DNA of 64,000 nt from Adiantum capillus-veneris (GCA_014529385.2 CM043959.1:89195529-89259528), one strand, 5' to 3'; positions 30,089-40,598 are shown, counted from the first letter of the stretch. Made by a program: numbers and translations. The notes: a model not told the origin generated them from the sequence alone.

Positions 30089-31110
30089 ATGGCTGAAAAC
30101 AACAACACAGATGTGTTCAAGATGTTTGCTGCTGTGGACAGGTTGGATGGGGACAACTACACTATGTGGGCTTATATGATGCAACATGTTCTTGTGTCAA
30201 AGGGTGTCTGGAACATTGTGCAGGGCATTGATGTACGTCCTGGTTCTGAGGATGTAGGATGTTGAGGATGTTGCAGGTCTTGCTGCAAGGATTGCAGCTG
30301 CTAGAGTTGTTTTGCCTACGGCAGAACAAGCTCGTTGGGATGTTAAGGATGCGCAGGCTCATGCATTGATTGCGTTGTCTGTGAAGTGCACCATTGTTCC
30401 TCACATCCGTTCAGCAGAATCTGCAAAACAGGCTTGGGATATTTTAGCAGCAAGCCGCAATGAGGCTAAAATTTCTTTGCTGCGTAAAGAGCTGGAGTCG
30501 AAGATTATGCATGAGGAAGATGATATGGACACTTTCCTTGCTAGTGTCAAGGATATCAATGAGCAGCTTATTTCTGTAGGTGAAGTCATTTCAGACAGTT
30601 CCCTTGTGCAGACTGTTCTTGATGCCTTACCAGATTCCTACCAGACTTTTGCTAGTACTTGGAGACTGATGACCCAAGGAAATCCTGAAGTTGTCAAGTT
30701 TGATGCATTATGCACATTGCTGTTGCAAGAGTCACTTTCCAGAAAAAACAGGACTAGGCAGCGTGCAGTTAAACAGGCTTTTATTGCTTCTCAAAGAAAG
30801 GGTGGTAACAGCAATGCAGCCACTTCTTATGGTTCTGCTGCGAGTGGCAAAAATTATGTTCCTAATGCTTTTGCTGGCAGTACTTCGTCTGGCAATTCTG
30901 GTGATAAGGGCAAAAAGAAGATGCATTGCCATTATTGTAAAGCCAATGATCACTTGATCAAGTCGTGTCCTAAGTTGAAGGCCAAAGAGGATAAGAAGAA
31001 AGAGGGTGGTTCCACTGCAAATGCAGGTTCCACTACAAATGTAGCCATTGTTGAGTCTTCTGTGAAAGGAGACTGTGTTGCTGATGTTGATGCAGAATGG
31101 GCTTTTAGCG
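30089..31110 (+). pseudogene. gag: Copia gag with zinc knuckle
   Basis: Starts at ATG 30089 (MAENNNTDVFKMFAAVDRLD). DGDNYTMWAYMMQHVL is the usual start of copia gag, the central UBN2-type region has KISLLRKELESKIMHEEDDM, and CHYCKANDHLIKSCP (30925-30969) is the C-X2-C-X4-H-X4-C knuckle. The frame breaks at about 30260, where a 7-bp unit (aggatgt) occurs twice in tandem, and continues two frames away from 30270. Confidence 0.9.
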
Positions 31111-31802
31111 CAGAGTGCACTTACAATCCTGCTATCCATGATGCATGCTTGTCAGTCGTTTCTGCAGATTCACATGTGTGGTATTTCGACAGTGGTGCTA
31201 CAAAGCACATTACCTCACATCGTGAATTGTTTACCTCTCTTGAGTCTGTCCCTCATGGGAATTCAATCACTTGTTCCAACAACGCCTCTTATCCAGTTCA
31301 GGGAGTTGGAAAGATTGTGCTCACTGCTGCTAATGGCAGTTCCTTCACACTTGTTGATGCACTTTATGTACCTGGGATCAAGAAGAATCTCTTGTCTGTA
31401 TCCGCACTTGCTAGACTTGGACTTGTAGTCAAATTTGTGGATGACAGATGTACAGTTCATAATCTCAGTTTTGGTGATGAAATTGTTGCATCTGGGCTTC
31501 TGTGCCGTGGGCTTTATAAGCTCACTTTGTATGACAAGTGTGGACAAGACTTTGCAAATGCTATTGCAGATTCAAGGGCTATTTCAGATGCAAAACTTTG
31601 GCATGCACGTTTTGGTCATCTGAATTTTGCCAGTTTGCTGCGTTTGCAAAAATCTGATATGGTTGCTTCTTTGCCACCTCTTGAAGCACCTGTCAAACAT
31701 GTTTGTGAAGGCTGTATTTTGGGTAAGATGCAGCGTTCTAAATTTCCAAAGGATGGTTCAGTTCGGGCCACATGCAGGTTGCAGGTTGCAGCTTGTGCAT
31801 AG
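31111..31802 (+). CDS. pol: Copia protease and pre-integrase domain
   Basis: In the same frame as the second gag part. WYFDSGATKHIT (31177-31215) holds the D-S-G-A active site of the copia protease. The GAG-pre-integrase domain follows as LWHARFGHLNFASLLRL and CEGCILGKMQRSKFP, which includes the H..H..C..C zinc motif. The frame runs out just after 31760, where a 7-bp unit (ggttgca) is duplicated in tandem at the start of the integrase core. Confidence 0.92.
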
Positions 31803-32450
31803 TGATATTTGTGGGCCCATGCAAACTCTGTCCTTGGGCAATTACCTGTACTTCGTGACTTTCATTGATGATTACTCTAGGCATGCATGGGTATTTCCGC
31901 TTAAAGCGAAGTCCGAAGTTTTTATGTGCTTCAAACAATTTCTGGCTATGGCTGAAAATGTCTCGAAATGTACTATGGGCACCCTCCATTCCGATCGAGG
32001 GGGGGAGTATATGTCTCATGAATTTAATGCATTTCTAGCTAGTCGTGGGATAAAACACCAATGTACAGTGCCTTATACACCTCAGCAAAACGGTGTTGCT
32101 GAGAGGAAAAACAAGTCACTGAAGGAAATGGCACGATGTATGGTCAAAAAGTCAAGCTTTACCGCATTCTTTTTGGCTTGAGGCCATCATGTGTGCCACT
32201 TATGTACTTAACAGGTGTCCTATGAAAGCTTTGCAGTCTATTACTCCATATGAAGCATGGCATGATAGAAAGCCTTCTATTGAGCACATGAGTGTTTTTG
32301 GCTGTTTGGCATATGCTTTGGTGCCACAAGTACAGCGCAGAAAATTGGATGATAAGGCTGTCAAATGTATTTTTGTTGGTTATAGTGCTGAAAGCAAAGG
32401 TTACAGGTTGTATCATCCGCAAACAAAACGTATTCTGGTTTGACGGGATG
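31790..32450 (+). pseudogene. pol: Copia integrase core
   Basis: The frame ending at 32181 reads LVHSDICGPMQ (first Asp), GTLHSDRGGEYMS (second Asp) and TPQQNGVAERKNK (Glu), so the catalytic triad is intact. One extra T near 32150 shifts the frame into 32189-32443, where ATYVLNRCPMKALQSITPYE and FGCLAYALVP follow. That piece ends in a TGA at 32441. Confidence 0.92.
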
Positions 32451-32452
32451 TA

Positions 32453-33550
32453 GTGTTTGTGGAAGATTCTGTTCAGCCCTTGCTGTCATGTACTAGAGAC
32501 AGTAATGTAAGGTCACAGGACATTTATGACACTTTGTTGCCTCTTTTCAGTGGTGGAAATATGAATGTAAGTTCCAATGAGGCAAATATACAGCCTATGG
32601 GGGTTTCTGAAAATGTTACAGATCAGCCTATTACTGATGCAAATGTACATGATGTACTTGATGAGGAAAGGGCTGAAAATGAGCAGGCTAGAGGTATGCC
32701 AAAATGGCTGGTGCACACTTTGCGTGACAGTAAATTGGATGCACCTCTGTCTAGTCATACTCGTTCAGGCTCTCTCCATGCATCTTATGCATCAGGTTGT
32801 TATGCTTTGGTTGTGTCTAGCTTACATGATGTTGAGGAGCCTCTGTCTTTTGATGAAGCACAGAATTCAGAAAATTGGATGGCTGCCATGCAATCAGAAT
32901 ATGATGCACTTATAGAAAATGACACATGGACTTTATGTGATTTGCCTCCTGGCAAAAAGGCCATTGGTACGAAGTGGGTTTACAAGTTGAAACGCAAGCC
33001 GGATGGTGAGATCGATCGCAATAAGGCTCGACTTGTTGCAAAGGGTTATGCACAGTAAAAAGGCATAGATTATGAAGAGACTTTTGCTCCCACTTATCGT
33101 ATGACTACTGTACGTTTTCTATGTGCATTGGCAGCTCATTTTGGTTGGGATGTACATCAATCAGACATTGTTACTGCTTTCTTGAATGGTGACATATTTG
33201 AGGAAGTTTATGTAACGCAGCCTCGCTGTTTTGTCAGAAAAGGACAAGAGGACAAAGTGTGCAAATGTAACAAGGCTTTGTATGGGTTGAAGCAATCTCC
33301 TCGTGCTTGGTATGAGAAAGCTGACACTCATTTGGTCAAACAAGGCTTTCGTAACAGTCCAACAGAAAGCACATTGTATGTAAAGCGTGAGGGTGATGTA
33401 TTTCTCATTGTGGTTCTTTATGTTGATGATTTGCTGATCACTGGACCAAATGAGAGACATATTGCTGAATTTAAAGCTGATTTGAATGCTACTTTCAAGA
33501 TGAAAGATTTGGGGCTGTTGCATCATTACTTGGGTATACAGTTTAAGTAG
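32453..33550 (+). pseudogene. pol: Copia reverse transcriptase
   Basis: NWMAAMQSEYDALIENDTW, then GTKWVYKLKRKPDGEIDRNK, a TAA at about 33056, then FAPTYRMTTVRFLCALAAHF, DVHQSDIVTAFLNGDIFEEV, LYGLKQSPRAWYEK and VVLYVDDLLITG (catalytic Y-V-D-D near 33418-33430). A TAG follows at about 33548 (after YLGIQFK). Both stops could derive from Gln codons by a C-to-T change. Confidence 0.95.
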
Positions 33551-33568
33551 TGTGATGATGGTATTGCC

Positions 33569-34374
33569 TTGTGTCAGAAAAGTTACATAGAGACATTGCT
33601 ATGTAAGTTTGGACTTGAGGATTGCAAACCTATTGCCACTCCCATGGAAACAGGTTTGAAGTTGAGTCTACATGATGCTGGCGATCCTGCTGATGTCACT
33701 CTTTACCAAATTGTTGTTGGCTGCCTCATTTATGTATGCAACACGAGGCCGGATATTCAGTTTGCAGTCTCACAAGTCAGCAGATTTATGCATAGCCCAG
33801 GGTCTAAGCATTGGCAGGTTGTCAAGAGGATTTTTTGCTACCTTAGTGGCACTTTACATCTTGGCTTGTTTTATCCCAAGGGGGGATCATTGCCGCTAGA
33901 CTTACATGCTTTTTCAGACTCAGATTGGGCTGGTTGTTTTGACACGCAGTGTCCACAAGTGGTTTTTGTTTCATGCTTGGCAGTTCATGTATATCATGGT
34001 TGAGCAAGAAGCAACCTATTGTGGCCACTTCGAGTTGTGAGGCTGAGTACAGGGCAGTCTTCACAGCTACGGTTGAGTGTGTATGGCTCAGACGCCTTAT
34101 GGCTGATTTGGGTGTTGGACAGGACACTGCCAACACTATCTACACTGACAGTCAGAGCGCATTGGCAGTTGCGAGGAACCCAGTTTTTCATGCTCACACA
34201 AAGCACATTGAGGTGCATTACCACTATGTCAGGGAGAGGCTCTCAGCAGGAGAGATCAGCTTGGCTTATGTGCCAACACAGGACAACCTTGCAGATCTTT
34301 TCACAAAGGCATTGTCTCGTGAGAAGCTTGAAGCTTTCCGCAAAGCTTTGGGCTTACTCCCCTTTGTGGACTGA
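33569..34374 (+). pseudogene. pol: Copia RNase H and end of pol
   Basis: SYIETLLCKFGLEDCKPIATP and LIYVCNTRPDIQFAVSQVSRF are the connection. FSDSDWAGC (first RNase H Asp), SCEAEYRAV (Glu) and YTDSQSALAVARNPVFHAH (Asp) follow, then TKHIEVHYHYVRERL and DLFTKALS before the stop at 34374. One base is missing near 33955, moving the second part (33949-34374) into another frame. Confidence 0.93.
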
Positions 34375-34439
34375 TCCTGTCCTCAGGGCATGGCACTTCC
34401 CTTTACTCATGTGCCACCTCTCGTTCACCGCATCACTCC

Positions 34440-34449
34440 AGGGGGGATT
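34440..34449 (+). other. Polypurine tract of the copia element
   Basis: AGGGGGGATT immediately before the 3' LTR, the expected plus-strand primer. Confidence 0.8.
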
Positions 34450-34676
34450 TGTTACCATATACATGTGGTAGTGATGTGTGTGAACACACTAGGACCGCCG
34501 GGGCATTTTTTCCCTCTTTAGGAGGTTTTTTCCCCCGTGCATTGTATATACGCCCATCACTCTAGGGCTATCTATCTTTCCATTGCACACTAAGTAACAC
34601 ACTCTCTATTGTGTACCTTGGGCTTCCTTCGTCTTCTCCAAGCTGTGTGTGTTTCTCTGTAACCCTAATTCTAACA
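34450..34676 (+). repeat. 3' LTR of the copia element
   Basis: Begins TGTTACCATATACATG and ends TAATTCTAACA; followed by the AATTC target duplication. Confidence 0.95.
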
Positions 34677-34681
34677 AATTC

Positions 34682-35328
34682 TGGTAATTAAAAAGGTTGA
34701 GTGCTAATTACCGTTGATTAACCAACTAGAGCTTTGCTCTCTGGTGATTTCTGAGTAGAGATGTCTCTAGGTGAGAGAGAATTTTCCAGGACACCGAGTC
34801 TACCTGAAATTGTGAAGCTAGGGGTCCTATTTATAGGTTTCTGGCACTCACAAGCTCTCGTAGGATGGAAAAAAGCAATTGCTTGCAGCTCAATCAGCCC
34901 CCAGGCTCAAGATGGCGCCGCCTGCTACTAATTCTGTCTTGGGCAGGTTCATTACTGCCCCACACAGTCCCCCCAGCTTCCAAAATCCATTTCTGCTATT
35001 TTTCTTGACTTTTAATGATTAAACTTGGAAATATCTGCAATTTCTAAAACCTTAGGATAAAAAGTCTTTAGCAGTAATAATTATTGAAACCATTGAATTT
35101 TACTTAACTAATTAAATTCATAGTGTAACCTTTCAGATCCCGTAACTTTTCCAGATTTTTTCAGAATTCGGTTCTGAAAAATTCTAACCCTAGTAAAGCT
35201 CTGGTTACGGTTCAAAAAATACCAATATTTGCCATAATTGGATAATTCTACAGTGTTTTCTCAAAAGCCAAGTTAATTTGATTGGCTTTGTACAATTTCT
35301 AAAGTTTCAGAAACTGGAAACCTTACAT
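34682..35328. other. Right part of the insertion, no gene
   Basis: AT-rich, with a TATTTATAGG element near 34830 and a C-rich patch near 34900-34975. No open frame looks coding. It ends CCTTACA at the L1 junction. Confidence 0.45.
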
Positions 35329-35397
35329 TTCGTATAAGTTTGATGATACCCTGCTTGAGTGTGGGATCCATGCATTGAGAGACCCAAACTGCATTGA

Positions 35398-35847
35398 TCA
35401 GTGGACATATAATTTTCTCAATTGTGGCCAAAAGGAGACCATAAATTCTTTGGACAGTCCACATACCTCTGGGCATTTATCATTAGGCAACTTCTTGAGA
35501 GCATAGTATATTTCACATACCTCTGGGCATTTATCATTAGGCAACTTCTTGAGAGCATAGTATATTTCTACCTCATCCAATGGTTGTTCCAACCTGTGTG
35601 CAGTGGCCTCTTCAATACATGGATCCACAGCATTCAAGAGGGTTTGGATTGCAGTTCTTCTTTCTGGTGAGTCCACAGGAGAACCATTGAGTAGGGTGTG
35701 ATAATACTGAGTGGCAGTAGCCATAATATTAGCACCTTGCACCAAGGGAGACCCATCCCCATGATGGAGGGTAGTAAGATGTTGCCTGCCTTTCTTATGT
35801 TTCAGTATTTTATAAAAGCTTTTGGAAGAATCTGACCCATCAGCCAT
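35398..35847 (-). CDS. L1 endonuclease-RT linker with internal 18-codon duplication
   Basis: SSKSFYKILKHKKGRQHLTTL, then PLDEVEIYYALKKLPNDKCPE and GLSKEFMVSFWPQL fit the region before RT in plant L1 ORF2 (usually ALxxLPxxKxPGPDGL). The 18 residues EIYYALKKLPNDKCPEVC occur twice in tandem. The usual GPD is changed to EVC. Confidence 0.82.
   Translation of the reverse strand: MADGSDSSKSFYKILKHKKGRQHLTTLHHGDGSPLVQGANIMATATQYYHTLLNGSPVDSPERRTAIQTLLNAVDPCIEEATAHRLEQPLDEVEIYYALKKLPNDKCPEVCEIYYALKKLPNDKCPEVCGLSKEFMVSFWPQLRKLYVH
35461..35568. repeat. 54-bp perfect tandem duplication in L1
   Basis: 35461-35514 and 35515-35568 are identical (start acatacctctgggcatttat). The length keeps the L1 reading frame. 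Confidence 0.97.
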
Positions 35848-35978
35848 AACCCATTGCCTACATAAGAACCTTTGCTTGTTTGTCTAGTTAATTTCATGAT
35901 CCAAAATTGCCCTTCTGGCTGCAATTAGTGTGAGTATGTCCCCTTGACAAAGTGCAGTAGGGTCAGTGTCAGCCTTAC

Positions 35979-36353
35979 CTAGGATTGCAGCGACCTGTTG
36001 TTGTGCCTCATATAGGGCTTGAGATCCCTGCTTAGCCACACATTTCCCCACATTATTGATACATTTTTGGAGTCCATAGATGATATATAGCCAAGCAGAG
36101 AGCATATTGTTATGGTAGGCGCAGTAGCTTGCTCAATAAGTACCAGTACATCCCTTTTAAACATAGCATGATGAAGCAGAGCATTGTTGACCATCAAAGG
36201 TTTGGAATGAACAAATGCATGCATGTTAGTAGCAGAAGAATCAAGCAGAGTCAAAATAATAGGAAAGTGATCAGACAAAGCAATAGAAACATCCACAATC
36301 ACGTTCTCATTATTAGGTAACCAGGTAGAACCTATAAAATAGAGTCTATCCAA
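35979..36353 (-). CDS. L1 endonuclease end and linker
   Basis: DRLYFIGSTWLPNNENVIVD and SIALSDHFPIILTL contain the catalytic S-D-H of the endonuclease and continue the 36360-36932 frame after one stop (TAG at 36360). A Lys/Arg-containing helical linker follows and breaks at about 35980. Confidence 0.85.
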   Translation of the reverse strand: MDRLYFIGSTWLPNNENVIVDVSIALSDHFPIILTLLDSSATNMHAFVHSKPLMVNNALLHHAMFKRDVLVLIEQATAPTITICSLLGYISSMDSKNVSIMWGNVWLSRDLKPYMRHNNRSLQS

Positions 36354-36359
36354 TCTAGA

Positions 36360-36932
36360 CTAGGAGTTGTGATGAGACAGAGAGTGAAAAGTGTATCCAG
36401 CGGGGGGTCGACATTGGTTCCAAGCATCTATGAGTTCCGCAGAAGATTGCAACTGATCCCATTGAAGGCCTTCTGAGTCAAACATGACTGTAGAGATAGA
36501 GGTGGTTTGATGAAGACCCTGGACCATATTAAAGTCTCCCCCTAGAATTCCGTGTGTGCAATCAAGAGTAGATAACCAGTTCCATAATTCTATTCTAGGA
36601 GCAACCTCATTGTGAGCATACAGATTATTAATGTGCAAAGGTCCCCATTCAGAGTTTACCAAAAACACAGAATATATGTCTGATGCATCATCCAAAATCC
36701 ATTGAGGATTGAGAGAATTTATTATATAAGTCAAGGTACCAGAATAACCTCCTGGCTTACCTCCATAAAATAAATTGTACCCTTTGAAATGCATTACCCT
36801 ACCAGCTTTGGAATGTAGTTTATTCTCTTGAACCAAACAAATATCCAACTCAGCATGTAAAAACCAGTTTTGAAAGGCTAGTAGCCTAGAAGGGTGGTTG
36901 AGGCCCTTTACATTAAAGGATGCAATCTTCAT
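36360..36932 (-). CDS. L1 endonuclease N-terminal part
   Basis: Starts MKIASFNVKGLNHPSR (catalytic N of the APE-type fold), then LDICLVQENKLHSKAG (E), GGYSGTLTYIIN, LHINNLYAHNEVAPR and HGILGGDFNMVQ (D-x-N). A TAG separates it from the S-D-H part. The enzyme nicks target DNA to prime reverse transcription. The initiator Met and motif spacing are those of plant L1 ORF2. Confidence 0.93.
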   Translation of the reverse strand: MKIASFNVKGLNHPSRLLAFQNWFLHAELDICLVQENKLHSKAGRVMHFKGYNLFYGGKPGGYSGTLTYIINSLNPQWILDDASDIYSVFLVNSEWGPLHINNLYAHNEVAPRIELWNWLSTLDCTHGILGGDFNMVQGLHQTTSISTVMFDSEGLQWDQLQSSAELIDAWNQCRPPAGYTFHSLSHHNS

Positions 36933-36939
36933 TGGGATT

Positions 36940-37230
36940 GGGGGGTGGTAGGAACCTGTTGAGTTTCTTCATCACTCAGACTGTCAGTCATGTGTACCTC
37001 CAGGTTCATCTGGTTACATAGAGGGGCATTAGCCTCTTTAATAGCCGAACGTTGCATAATCACAGAGTCAATAGCTGCTAAGGTCTCAGGAGAGGGAACA
37101 TCCTATGGAACATCAAACACATTGGGGGAGGCATAGCCTGAGATGCCTAGTCTTGATCTAAACGTTCTTTTGGAAAGTTGAAAACCATCCGAATCTACTA
37201 CTCTCTTGCCCCTATCCAGTGGTCTCGTAT
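36940..37230 (-). pseudogene. L1 ORF1 C-terminal remnant
   Basis: A minus-strand frame upstream of ORF2 reads RPLDRGKRVVDSDGFQLSKR, then TFRSRLGISGYASPNVFDVP, one stop, and an acidic tail (HMTDSLSDEETQQVP) ending just before ORF2. This is the usual variable C-terminus of a plant L1 ORF1, the RNA-binding protein. The RNA-binding domain itself is missing. Confidence 0.55.
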
Positions 37231-37238
37231 TCTTTTAA

Positions 37239-37388
37239 GTGGAAGGAATTGAGACTGCCTGGTTCTCTGCATGGGAGGGGGGTTTGGGTCTGTTGTTTTA
37301 TAGGTCTAATTTATATCGGCCGGGGGGAGCTGAATATTCAGGGGAGCATCCTTTGGGGGGAGTTATAGGCTTGTTAGTTGTACCTAAG

Positions 37389-37429
<41 letters not shown>

Positions 37430-37921
37430 GTGGCATTATGGCCTGCAAGGGCAATTCAGCGACGACTAATAGAATGATATTTGCGCGCCATTGTGCACAC
37501 AAGGTTCCAAGTTATGCTGCCACAACATTAAAATTATTTTCTATTACACATAGCCTGGACACCCACACACATACACACCCGCTCTCTCTATCTATCTCTC
37601 TCTTCCTCTCTGTACCGTGGCTATACTTCTCCTCCGTGGTTTCATACCCATATGTGACTCTCTATCTGCAATTAAGCGTCATTATGGTGTGCGTACGACC
37701 TTTAGGCTGAACGTACAATCATCTCCGCGCGCCATTGTGCAAAATAGTCAAATTTATGGGCGGTTGTCATTTTGGCTTATATAGCAATCCCAATAGCATA
37801 CCATTTCTAGTTTATCATTCACACACACACACAAGACTACTCTTTGTATCCCCTTTCCTTGCTCTTCATCTACTTCTCTCTCTATGTCTCTCTCTCATAC
37901 CTGTAGGTATATCCTTTGCAT
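37239..37921. repeat. Microsatellite-rich spacer with palindromic repeats
   Basis: Contains (CT)n at 37393-37427, shorter CA and CT tracts at 37560-37610 and 37821-37890, and two copies of an imperfect palindrome of the form cATTATGGnnTGC...GCGCGCCATTGTGCA (about 37434-37500 and 37678-37740). Related copies occur at 44909-44975 and 45193-45256. No gene is seen. Confidence 0.6.
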
Positions 37922-40043
37922 TGTTGGGGGATTTGTGTTCGAAAGGTGAGCCGTGAAGGCACGGGGCCTCTGGCTGAGAGAGGTGTGAGGAAGAGAGTTG
38001 CAACAGACAGAATCAATGTCGAAAACCTTTTTTTTATAGACATCTTGGACAAATTTCTGAAACTTAATAACCCAAAACGGACAATTAATAGTATTGTTGC
38101 TTAATCAAATGTTAATGGAGGAGTTTATGCTCTTTACATGGTTTAACCTGCCTTAACCCAAGTGCTTATTAAGAAAATCAAACTTCAATGATGATAATAA
38201 TGTTCAACCCGATGATAGCAGTATGACAGTACTTTCCCCATTGCCTTAGTTGGTGTGCCAAGCTTGCCTTGATCTTCTTTGTTCTCCCTCTGTTGCTTCA
38301 AGGTCGAGAGAGAGCTTGAACTTCTCTTTGGCTATGAATATGGGAGCTTAGTTTAGGCTTATTATGGTGAAGGAGGTTTGGATTAGACTTGCAAGCTTAG
38401 GATAGGATTTCAATGGACATGGAGGCTTAAAATGGAATTCGAATGGGCTTATGAGGATTTGACTACAGTTGGTTTAGCAAGGTTTGCATTAGAGCGGCTT
38501 AGAAGCTTAGGATTCGAATAAGCTTCGGAGCTTAGCTAAGGAGCGTCCATGGAAGATTAGAGTGAATTGATTATGAAGGCTACGGCTTCGTATTAAACTA
38601 AGGAGACCTTGATGAGAATGGGCTTATGCAGGCATATGTATGGCTTTGCCTTCGGAGAGAAGAAGAATGAATGAAAAAGAGACCCCAATGAGAGCCGCTT
38701 TCTCCTTTTTTATAATAACTTTGGGAGATTGCATGGCAAGTTTTCTTGCTATTTCTGGCCAACCCATTAGCAACGTCGCTAATGGGCAGCGCCCCTTGAT
38801 GATGTGGAAAGCTAATTTGGCGGGTGCACGAAAAGCTGCGAAGCTGGGGCCGAATCGAAGCGCCATGGCGTGCTGCGGAATTTTCCCTTCTTCGACAACC
38901 TCATCGAGTGCCCGAGCTGGCCAATGCGAGCTAGTTTCTTGTCCCCTGCTTCCCTATGCACCGTTGAATGCTATGGCCACCCTCCTCTTCACATTAGGTT
39001 TTAAAAAAAACCTCTCTTATGGTTAGTGGGCGGCCATAGCTTATAAAATACACAACATTAGGTTTAATTGTCGACCAAGGCAGTGCCAAACATGACGTCT
39101 TTCTTTAGCATCCCTTATTGAGCAATCAACACTCTCTAGGAGACGACATTTCGGACTAAGAGCTCCTCAAGAGATTTTTGTGATTTTGTAGAGAACCATA
39201 TTTGGCATACATATCGAACAAGCACTATTCCTCTTTTGTTGTTGATGTTGATGACCATCAATAAGCGGCCATGGGTTGCCGCAGTGGAGACCACCATTGG
39301 ACTTGAAAATACACTTGCTAGTGGAGACAGCCTTTGATTGCCACCATACTTGCCATATATATTGACCAAGGCATTGCATTTGGCTCCGACGGCTCCTATG
39401 GTTAGTATAAATTAATTTGAACTGCCATTAGCCAACCATTAGCACTGGCTATCAATGCACTATAAGAGATGAGCTTCTGAAGATGATACCATTTCCCAGA
39501 ACCTGGCTGAGGCTCAAAAATTCATAGATGAACAACTGGCCGAGGTGACCAAAGTGGTACGGAACTAGGCCCCGGTGAAACTTAAACTGTCCATATCTTG
39601 ACAACCAAAACTCCGATTGACGACCTGGAAAGACCGACACACTCCTCAAAGTGAGCACTTTAGGCCATGCATTCATATGATCTTTGACACTTTATCAGCA
39701 GCTGCCCAATCCGGTATAGATCTGCTACTACTGATTCAACTTTAAACTGACATAACTTCCTATCTGTAGCTCCAATTGACAAGCCATAAAGACAAGCCTA
39801 TAGAGCACTTCAAGTAATAAAATTCTGATGAACAAAATTCAGCTATGACCACTTCAAGCATACTCATTGTTAGCATTAACAAGACATATTTTAGCCCTTT
39901 AGAGCCGCATCTGACATACCTTTTGCTTAAAATTGGCTTGTTATCAAGCCCTTATTATTGCCGAATAATCATATAGGATTCAAATAAACCTGATTGACAT
40001 CCCTTTCCTCATTTTCTTGTCACGAAAGTGGAGCTACACGACA
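37922..40043 (-). repeat. 3' LTR (left copy, 2.1 kb)
   Basis: Aligns with 42571-44265 over its length, with many point differences. It has an extra 524 bp at 38107-38630 that are absent from the other copy, so one copy had an insertion or the other a deletion. It lacks the 75-bp duplication of the right copy. Reading frames inside (such as 38640-39026 plus) are LTR shadows. Confidence 0.85.
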
Positions 40044-40598
40044 TCCAACCCCTCGAAACCTGCACAGCCTCTGGTCTGTGCCAATCGGTCTTCAAGCTGC
40101 ATCTGTTATAAACAACTTAAGCTACATGTCATCAAGCTCACATAATTGGTAAGGACATGTAAAACAAAATAAGTCTTAAATCATATCATCAATAGTCTAG
40201 CTCAATTATCTGGTAGCTGTCCCATCACAAATCTTTGAACCGTAGTGGTCGTATCTCCAAAGCATTCAATTATGAAAATCTGTTTAATGAACCTCGCCAG
40301 ACTCAAGTGCTCCAGTTACGTATGCACATGGCTTGATCATTAGGATCGCTTTAGGGAACCTTGTCTAGCTCCATTATGCCTTAATCTAACTACACACGGA
40401 ATGGCCGTCAAGTCCTTTACATCAAGTTCTGGTAGCAGAACCAACTCAAAAGATATGACGATACTTTGTTAATTGTCCAAAGATGACAAATGGAAGCTAG
40501 CCATGTAAGCTTATTGATACTATAACCAAAAAATCTTTTGACTTAGCATAAATCCAAAAATAAAACTTAGTGCCAAGTAACCTGCTACAAAAAATAAT

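Larger units (their letters stand above)
29501..34676 (+). mobile_element. Ty1/copia LTR retrotransposon, complete ends, broken coding region
   Basis: LTRs of 226 and 227 bp flank an internal region in the copia order gag, protease, integrase, reverse transcriptase, RNase H. A perfect 5-bp target duplication AATTC lies at 29496-29500 and 34677-34681. The primer site matches initiator tRNA-Met. The LTRs differ at 7 bases and one T-run length, about 3 percent, which means a fairly young insertion. The coding region has frameshifts near 30260, 31770, 32150 and 33950 and stops near 32441, 33056 and 33548. It is inserted in the AT-rich insertion that splits the L1. Confidence 0.97.
26274..35328. 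mobile_element. 9.05-kb insertion inside the L1, ends TG..CA, TSD TTTGG/TTTCG
   Basis: The left L1 half ends ..TTTGG at 26269-26273 and the right half begins after TTTCG at 35329-35333, a 5-bp duplication with one mismatch. The inserted DNA starts TGTGAGATCCC and ends CCTTACA. After removal of the nested copia element (29501-34676 plus one TSD) about 3.9 kb remain, AT-rich, without a clear coding region and without obvious terminal direct repeats. The class is unresolved. TG..CA and 5-bp TSD fit an LTR-type element; the first and last 12 bases also match as inverted repeats at 7 of 12 positions, with only transition differences. Confidence 0.65.
35334..37230 (-). mobile_element. L1-type LINE, 5' half (ORF1 end, endonuclease, RT start)
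   Basis: The minus strand carries the end of ORF1, a nearly complete endonuclease, the linker and the start of RT, stopping exactly at the 9-kb insertion. Together with 25041-26273 it accounts for one L1 element. Confidence 0.82.

Noticed and set aside
29834-30265. Short plus-strand frames before the copia gag start
   Set aside because: They lie in the leader between primer site and ATG 30089; only the frame from 30089 has gag sequence.
38640-39026. 128-codon plus frame with a similar frame at 42761-43204, as a duplicated gene
   Set aside because: The duplication is the LTR pair at 37922-40043 and 42571-44265; opposite-strand frames are equally open.
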